In this document: positions 1 to 3,821 of the stretch, piece after piece | Position numbering within the stretch: the first letter of the stretch is position 1 | Layout of the letters: every line of letters starts with the position of its first letter | From: Balneola sp. | Lineage (GTDB): Bacteria; Bacteroidota; Rhodothermia; Balneolales; Balneolaceae | DNA length: 8,026 bases | Reading direction: 5' to 3' | NCBI GenBank assembly: GCA_002730655.1 | Contig: PCAT01000080.1 | Coordinates: 1-8,026 of the forward strand | Program-made: the position numbers and the translations under genes | Notes under the pieces: model-generated | What the model saw: the letters and a program-made list of their open reading frames with translations, nothing else | Told to the model about the DNA's origin: nothing | Database searches by the model: none

Positions 1-4
1 GGAT

Positions 5-577
5 ATGGAAGCTCTGAGCACTTCAACTAAGCGTAATTTAGAAGATTTGGCAGCTGGCTTTTTGTCTGGTCTGAATGCTGCTATTCGTCTGCGGGATCTT
101 AAGATTTGGACCGCTGTATGGGAGAACATGTCAAGCTTTTTATCCTACGTTGGTGCTGATACCGCTGCGACTGCTGCAGTGAACGCCAGACAACCTAAGG
201 ATGGAAAGATTCCTAGCGTGAGTTTGCAGGTAGCGCAAGGAGTAGCTTCTGCCTGGTGCCGCCGTTTCCCTACAATCGAGCAGTTCGGAACTGGTATGAC
301 CTGGCTCGCTTATCCAGTAACTGGTCCGGTTATGGCGTTGTGGAGAACTATGCAACGTCGTAAGGAAGCTAAGTTAGCTGCTGCCGCTCAGCCTGAGGAT
401 GCGCGTCCTCTTCAGAGCAACGTCGATCATCAAGGCAATCCTACCGATGAGGGTCAAATTGGAGGCGTGAAGAGAGCTCACAAACGTGGCGGAAAGAAAC
501 ATGGAGGTAAGACACGGAAGGGCGGAAAGAAAGCTGGTGGTAAAAAGAGCCGGAGACACTCCCGTCATAGGAAGTAG
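5..577 (+). CDS. Unrecognised small protein with Gly-Lys/Arg-rich basic tail; possible virion or DNA-binding protein
   Basis: I do not recognise this 190-residue protein. Residues 1-125 form a mixed, probably helical region rich in Ala (for example AAGFLSGLNAAIRLRDL and GADTAATAAVNARQ). A more polar linker covers roughly 126-153. Residues 154-190 are strongly basic and built on a repeating Gly-Gly-Lys-Lys theme (GGKK, GGKT, GGKK, GGKK), ending in SRRHSRHRK. A tail like this suggests binding to DNA or RNA, for example genome packaging in the virion, but that is inference. The coding sequence looks more GC-rich than the genes to its right and often uses CGT for Arg and GCT for Ala, which may reflect high expression. 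The ATG lies five bases from the window edge and the frame stays open upstream, so the true start may be outside. It converges on the cytochrome b561-like gene, with a hairpin and tandem repeat between them. Confidence 0.7.
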   Translation: MEALSTSTKRNLEDLAAGFLSGLNAAIRLRDLKIWTAVWENMSSFLSYVGADTAATAAVNARQPKDGKIPSVSLQVAQGVASAWCRRFPTIEQFGTGMTWLAYPVTGPVMALWRTMQRRKEAKLAAAAQPEDARPLQSNVDHQGNPTDEGQIGGVKRAHKRGGKKHGGKTRKGGKKAGGKKSRRHSRHRK

Positions 578-596
578 GTCTTAAAGATAAGATGGA

Positions 597-622
597 TTAT
601 ACTTATGCATTTATAAGTATAA
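597..622. terminator. AT-rich hairpin between convergent genes, likely transcript 3'-end signal
   Basis: TTATACTTAT (597-606) and ATAAGTATAA (613-622) are perfect reverse complements, giving a 10-bp stem with a six-base loop. The site begins 19 bases after the stop of the basic-tail gene and lies 46 bases beyond the end of the convergent b561-like gene, so it could serve both transcripts. In mimivirus and some other NCLDVs, mRNA cleavage and polyadenylation occur at such hairpins (the 'hairpin rule'). The role here is inferred from structure and position. Confidence 0.6.
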
Positions 623-661
623 GCAAAGCAATCATAAGCAAAGCAATCATAAGCAAAGCAA
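621..661. repeat. 15-bp tandem repeat, about 2.7 copies
   Basis: AAGCAAAGCAATCAT occurs at 621-635 and again, identically, at 636-650. An 11-base partial copy follows at 651-661. Each unit itself contains a doubled AAGCA. The array overlaps the last two bases of the hairpin stem and ends eight bases before the stop codon of the b561-like gene on the minus strand, so it lies in that gene's 3' untranslated region. It probably arose by slippage; no function can be read from the sequence. Confidence 0.85.
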
Positions 662-668
662 GGCGAAG

Positions 669-1322
669 TTACTCGAAAGACGAATACACGTTTGGATAAT
701 GAACTCTCGGTTGAGCCACATGCCGAATATATAGCACCACAACTAATACAGCCGGAATCAACATAGTTACACTATACTGCATCCCAATTAGGTCCGCATC
801 GGCACATTCATAAGTACCTGGCTTATCTGATGGGACTATGTTTCCGCATAGGTATGTAGCGCTCGCAATCAATAGCGCAGATATACCAAAGGTGTACGTG
901 GCGATGCCAATCAAACCGTGACTTCTATATCTTCCAGTATTTCCGCTGTACTTAAGAAACCCTAATACACATTGGTAGAGCACTCCAATGAATGCCAACA
1001 GACCAATTGCAGCATGTGCACTTTGGAAGTGTATTTCATTATTTTTAGTTTTGGCAATCATTACTACAATAACTCCCGTCAGAACGCATATTGAGGCTAT
1101 AATCTGAAATATAGAATGAAGCAATTTACATTTTTTGTTGATAATGGATAACAAACCAGAAGTCATGAATACCAGAAAGCCAAATGCCATCAAAGGTGGA
1201 TGGAACTGAAACAAAGCGTTAGATGAGTTGGCGTTAGTATGTGCACCCCACGCAATCAAAGATGACCAGGCTAAGGACGAGATTAATATAAGTGCACTAA
1301 CTCTAATCATGACGTTATTCAT
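669..1322 (-). CDS. Cytochrome b561-like transmembrane electron-transfer protein (six TM, four haem-ligand His)
   Basis: This 217-residue protein is almost entirely membrane segments, at about 6-26, 37-59, 67-90, 101-122, 134-157 and 179-199. The second begins with FHPPLMAFGF, close to the HPxLMxxGF signature of cytochrome b561. Four histidines fall where the family ligates its two b haems: H41 (FHPP), H69 (KLLHSIF), H103 (SAHAAIGL) and H135 (YRSHGLIG), expected to pair as 41/103 and 69/135. The length matches the short CYB561D1/D2 type. These proteins pass electrons across membranes, typically from ascorbate to ferric iron or monodehydroascorbate. Which acceptor applies here is unknown. The open frame extends to a TTG at 1358, but ATG at 1320-1322 is the first ATG and sits just before the first membrane segment; a second ATG lies at 1308-1310. 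The gene diverges from the PQ-loop gene over 71 bases. Confidence 0.82.
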   Translation of the reverse strand: MNNVMIRVSALILISSLAWSSLIAWGAHTNANSSNALFQFHPPLMAFGFLVFMTSGLLSIINKKCKLLHSIFQIIASICVLTGVIVVMIAKTKNNEIHFQSAHAAIGLLAFIGVLYQCVLGFLKYSGNTGRYRSHGLIGIATYTFGISALLIASATYLCGNIVPSDKPGTYECADADLIGMQYSVTMLIPAVLVVVLYIRHVAQPRVHYPNVYSSFE

Positions 1323-1393
1323 TGAAAATGTTGACCAATGTTTAAGTTGGCTAGACAATCACTTTATTATAAATATCTAATGCTAATGCATAT
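1323..1393. promoter_or_regulatory. Divergent promoter region between the b561-like and PQ-loop genes
   Basis: This 71-base gap lies between two outward-facing ATG codons and must carry 5' signals for both genes. It includes an AT-rich core, TTTATTATAAATAT (1363-1376). I could not identify a promoter motif with confidence. The assignment rests on gene orientation and base composition. Confidence 0.45.
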
Positions 1394-1672
1394 ATGTCAA
1401 CAGTAGGGATTATAGCTAATATCCTTAATAGTGTAGCACTTATCCCACAGATCAAAGAATCAGTAACAACATGGGATGTCAGTGATATGTCCTATGGTTG
1501 GTTGGGACTTTCTTTAATTGCTAACGCCATGTGGATAATTTACGGGTATCTCACTAAGAAGAACCAAATCCTCATTATGGGAGTTGTCTTCTCTTTCTTT
1601 TACGGTCTCAACTTCTTTATCAAATTGAACCCTAATATGAGAAAGGGCACATCCAAAAAGGAGAAAAAGTAG
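1394..1672 (+). CDS. PQ-loop / SemiSWEET-like small membrane protein (MtN3 family)
   Basis: This 92-residue protein has three predicted membrane segments at about 3-20, 34-53 and 57-76, followed by a Lys-rich tail (KGTSKKEKK) that is probably cytosolic. The first segment ends in the PQ motif (VALIPQIKES, P18-Q19). The second ends in MWIIYG, resembling the W-x-x-YG of SemiSWEET sugar transporters. One triple-helix bundle of about 90 residues is the SemiSWEET size, and such proteins work as homodimers moving sugars or other small solutes. I do not see an Asn at the position in the third helix where SemiSWEETs usually bind sugar; N73 is the only nearby candidate and seems shifted. Sugar transport is therefore uncertain, although PQ-loop family membership is fairly clear. 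The ATG follows the AT-rich divergent promoter directly. The gene converges on the Cys-Pro-rich gene, with a hairpin between. Confidence 0.8.
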   Translation: MSTVGIIANILNSVALIPQIKESVTTWDVSDMSYGWLGLSLIANAMWIIYGYLTKKNQILIMGVVFSFFYGLNFFIKLNPNMRKGTSKKEKK

Positions 1673-1689
1673 TCTATTTTAAAGTTAGA

Positions 1690-1721
1690 TCAAACATTTG
1701 TCAGTTATCACAAGTGTTTGA
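1690..1721. terminator. Hairpin between convergent genes, likely transcript 3'-end signal
   Basis: TCAAACATTTG (1690-1700) pairs with CAAGTGTTTGA (1711-1721) across 11 positions with one T-G wobble. T1701 and A1710 add a twelfth pair, leaving an eight-base loop. It starts 18 bases after the stop of the PQ-loop gene and lies beyond the 3' end of the Cys-Pro-rich gene on the other strand. Its placement matches the hairpin at 597-622, which supports a shared 3'-end-forming role like the hairpin-directed polyadenylation described in mimivirus. Confidence 0.6.
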
Positions 1722-1724
1722 CTG

Positions 1725-1770
1725 TCTTACGTTTTTGATTCTATCTTACGGTATTGATTCTATCTTACAT
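1725..1770. repeat. 19-bp tandem repeat, about 2.4 copies, overlapping a stop codon
   Basis: Copy one is TCTTACGTTTTTGATTCTA (1725-1743). Copy two, at 1744-1762, differs at two positions (TCTTACGGTATTGATTCTA). A partial third copy, TCTTACAT, runs from 1763 to 1770. That last copy contains the stop codon of the minus-strand Cys-Pro-rich gene (1765-1767). Read on the minus strand, the sequence around the stop (GTAAGATAGAATCAA-like) is therefore repeated downstream of the gene. It looks like duplication of the gene's 3' end. Confidence 0.8.
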
Positions 1771-2343
1771 TCCAAACTGACTGAAGTCATTTAGAATTGG
1801 ACGCGGAAGATTCGCTCCTGTTCCCTCCCTGTAAGACGGGACCTTAGCACATTCAAATGCAGGCTCGGGGCATCTAGCACATGGTGGACACGGCGGGCAT
1901 GGCTTGTCTCTTGGGCATACGCTCCCGGAAGGGCAAGCAGGGCACACAGGCGGCACTACCTCGCTCTTAAGAATGTACAAGTCCTCGTGTCCGGCTGGGA
2001 TCTTGCTCCTAGGAACACCCAATACTGTATTCTGAGGAGTGGCCATGATTTGCTCTCCCTTAGGACCAGTATGTAGTTCAGTATAGGCTCTGTCTACATC
2101 ACCAGTGGCATTCGGATGAGGCTCAAGCGACTCATCACTAGGCGCAGGAGCACTATTAGCCATTTCTTGCTCGTCCTGAGCTCTTTGCTGTCTATCTAAT
2201 TGATTCCGAATTATGCTGTAGGTCGGCTGATCAGAAATCATTTTCTCGTCAGTTAAACCTTCTTTGAAGCATGTGCCTAAAAATGCACAAACCCCTATGA
2301 TTACAATCAATCCTACAACAACATGAATTGCCCTAACTTTCAT
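1765..2343 (-). CDS. Single-pass membrane protein with Cys-Pro-rich domain; probable NCLDV virion membrane protein
   Basis: This 192-residue protein starts with a hydrophobic segment (about 6-25) that would act as a signal anchor. A hydrophilic linker follows, rich in Gln, Glu, Ala and Pro. Residues 134-165 hold eight cysteines, most followed by Pro (C134, C137, C143, C149, C152, C155, C158, C165). The segment just before (DLYILKSEVVPPVCPACP), the CARCPEPAFEC stretch and the terminus NDFSQFGM resemble hypothetical proteins I recall from several algal and protist giant viruses. That recollection could not be checked here. The cysteines could form a disulfide-stabilised knob or bind metal; neither can be decided from sequence. 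A virion-membrane location is inferred from the single anchor and the family's restriction to large viruses. The ATG is clear and faces the RNase HII gene across 72 bases. Confidence 0.75.
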   Translation of the reverse strand: MKVRAIHVVVGLIVIIGVCAFLGTCFKEGLTDEKMISDQPTYSIIRNQLDRQQRAQDEQEMANSAPAPSDESLEPHPNATGDVDRAYTELHTGPKGEQIMATPQNTVLGVPRSKIPAGHEDLYILKSEVVPPVCPACPSGSVCPRDKPCPPCPPCARCPEPAFECAKVPSYREGTGANLPRPILNDFSQFGM

Positions 2344-2415
2344 TGTATGGTATATGTGAAGAAAATCTCATAAATAAATTGATCCTTTTTAACTTATACT
2401 ATTGATTCCATTGAT
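2344..2415. promoter_or_regulatory. Divergent promoter region between the Cys-Pro-rich and RNase HII genes
   Basis: This 72-base gap lies between two outward-facing ATG codons. It is AT-rich and contains TAAATTGA (2375-2382), one mismatch from the mimivirus early motif AAAATTGA, ending 33 bases before the RNase HII start. A doubled ATTGAT lies next to that start. Promoter function is inferred from position; a single near-match in AT-rich DNA could be chance. Confidence 0.4.
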
Positions 2416-3135
2416 ATGACACACCGCAACAAAACCGGTCCACTCTCATGGTGCTACTCTAAGATAGAGGAGCTGATTGAAATAGGCATTGATGAAGCAG
2501 GAAAAGGTCCAATGTTTGGTCGAGTATACACTGGTGCAGTTGTCCTACCTAGAGACGATTCCTTCCCCCATCAACTTATGAAAGATAGCAAGCGATTTAC
2601 TTCTAAAAAACTATTATTACAAGCCTGTGAAAACGTTAAAAACTATGCTATCGCTTGGAGTGTGACGTATGAGGAACCTGAATCGATCGACAAGATCAAT
2701 ATTAGAGAGGCTACTTTTAAAGCCATGCATCGGGCCATAAAAGAAGTAATACCACAAGTCCTTCCTGGTGGATGCGATATCTGTGCTGACCAGCTGCTAC
2801 TTTTGGTGGACGGAAATGACTTCAAGCCGCTTAATGTATTTTCAGAAAAAGCAGGTATATCAATCGTTCCTCATGTGTGCATCGAGGGTGGAGATAATAA
2901 GTACACATCAATTGCCGCTGCTTCTATACTCGCTAAGGTGGCTAGAGATGAATATATTATGTCTTTGGTTGAAGAGAACCCATTGTTGGACGATTACTAC
3001 GGTCTGAGCAGCAATAAAGGCTACGGAACTAGACTACATATGAACGGCATAGAGAAATACGGAATCAGTCCGTGGCACAGAAAAAGCTATGGAGTGTGCA
3101 AAACTAGCAGATTATGTAAAGACTTCATTCAATAG
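2416..3135 (+). CDS. Ribonuclease HII (cleaves RNA in RNA-DNA hybrids and at single ribonucleotides in DNA)
   Basis: This 239-residue protein carries the full RNase HII motif set. GIDEAGKGPMFG (24-35) provides D26 and E27. DSK occurs at 57-59, LLLVDGNDF supplies D132, and ASILAKVARDEY (169-180) supplies D178. GYGTRLHMNG (202-211) and PWHRKSY (219-225) complete the C-terminal part, including the expected Tyr (Y203). The four acidic residues would bind two metal ions. In DNA viruses this enzyme would remove RNA primers or misincorporated ribonucleotides during replication. One unusual point is GKG at 29-31 in place of the usual GRG of RNase HII; GKG is typical of RNase HIII. The protein lacks the N-terminal extension of RNase HIII, so I keep the HII call. 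The exonuclease gene follows after 37 bases on the same strand. Confidence 0.93.
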   Translation: MTHRNKTGPLSWCYSKIEELIEIGIDEAGKGPMFGRVYTGAVVLPRDDSFPHQLMKDSKRFTSKKLLLQACENVKNYAIAWSVTYEEPESIDKINIREATFKAMHRAIKEVIPQVLPGGCDICADQLLLLVDGNDFKPLNVFSEKAGISIVPHVCIEGGDNKYTSIAAASILAKVARDEYIMSLVEENPLLDDYYGLSSNKGYGTRLHMNGIEKYGISPWHRKSYGVCKTSRLCKDFIQ

Positions 3136-3172
3136 GTTAACAAGTATAATAGGATTTTGTGTGTAGATATAA

Positions 3173-3820
3173 ATGATTGTTCTTATCGTAGATACTGAAA
3201 CTTCGGGGTTGCCTCAGAGAAAGAATGCATCTATTTATCAAACGGAGCTTTGGCCATACATAGTCCAATTGTCTTTTATTGTTTATGATATTGAAAGCCA
3301 TAGTATATTGCATTCATACGATCAGATTATCTATGTCCCTCCTCATGTGAAAATACACCCGGCTGCCATTAAAGTGCATGGAATCGATTCTAATATTATA
3401 CAAAAGAAGGGGATTCCCATTGAACAAGCGTTGATTCATTTAAATCAATGGGCAGCTCAATCAGAGCTAATTGTGGGTCACAACATATCGTTCGATAAAC
3501 GTATGTTATACGTAGAGTTTATAAGAAATAAGATACATGGTTTTGGAGACAGAATTAAACCTGTTTTTTACTGTACTATGAAGAAAGGAGCAAGTATATG
3601 CAACATCATAGCGAAGTCAGAATGTGGAGACTCCTATATCAAATATCCCAAATTAAGTGAACTATACCAACATCTAGTAAAACAGTCGCCAAACGGCCTA
3701 CATAATGCATTCTGCGATGTACTTATATGTCTTCGATGCTTTTGCATTATGGAAGGGTATGACGATCCTTGTCGTGTTTCACCGGCAGTAAGAGACATGT
3801 ATGTATCGTTTGCTATTTAA
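3173..3820 (+). CDS. DEDDh 3'-5' exonuclease (DnaQ / Pol III epsilon-like)
   Basis: This 215-residue protein has the three exonuclease motifs of the DnaQ fold. IVDTETSG (5-12) supplies D7 and E9. ELIVGHNISFDKRML (98-112) supplies D108. LHNAFCDVLICLRCF (176-190) supplies H177 and D182, which marks the DEDDh subclass. These residues bind two metal ions and remove nucleotides from 3' ends. The exonuclease domain fills nearly the whole protein and no polymerase domain is attached, so it could act as a separate proofreading or processing nuclease. Whether it prefers DNA or RNA cannot be read from the sequence. It lies just behind RNase HII on the same strand, suggesting coordinated expression. It converges on the ribonucleotide reductase gene with a single base between the two stop codons. 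Confidence 0.9.
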   Translation: MIVLIVDTETSGLPQRKNASIYQTELWPYIVQLSFIVYDIESHSILHSYDQIIYVPPHVKIHPAAIKVHGIDSNIIQKKGIPIEQALIHLNQWAAQSELIVGHNISFDKRMLYVEFIRNKIHGFGDRIKPVFYCTMKKGASICNIIAKSECGDSYIKYPKLSELYQHLVKQSPNGLHNAFCDVLICLRCFCIMEGYDDPCRVSPAVRDMYVSFAI

Positions 3821-3821
3821 A

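Noticed and set aside
621..661. CRISPR array or origin-type iterons
   Set aside because: The copies are directly adjacent with no spacers, fewer than three, and confined to a gene end. A simple tandem repeat explains them.
1323..1358. Upstream extension of the b561-like frame to a TTG at 1358
   Set aside because: A eukaryote-infecting virus should start at ATG. The first ATG (1320-1322) precedes the first membrane segment, and the extra 12 residues add no recognisable feature.
1371..1378. AAATATTT-type promoter motif as a sign of a marseillevirus
   Set aside because: Only the partial form AAATATCT is present here (and AAATATTC near 7848). In AT-rich gaps such matches are expected by chance.
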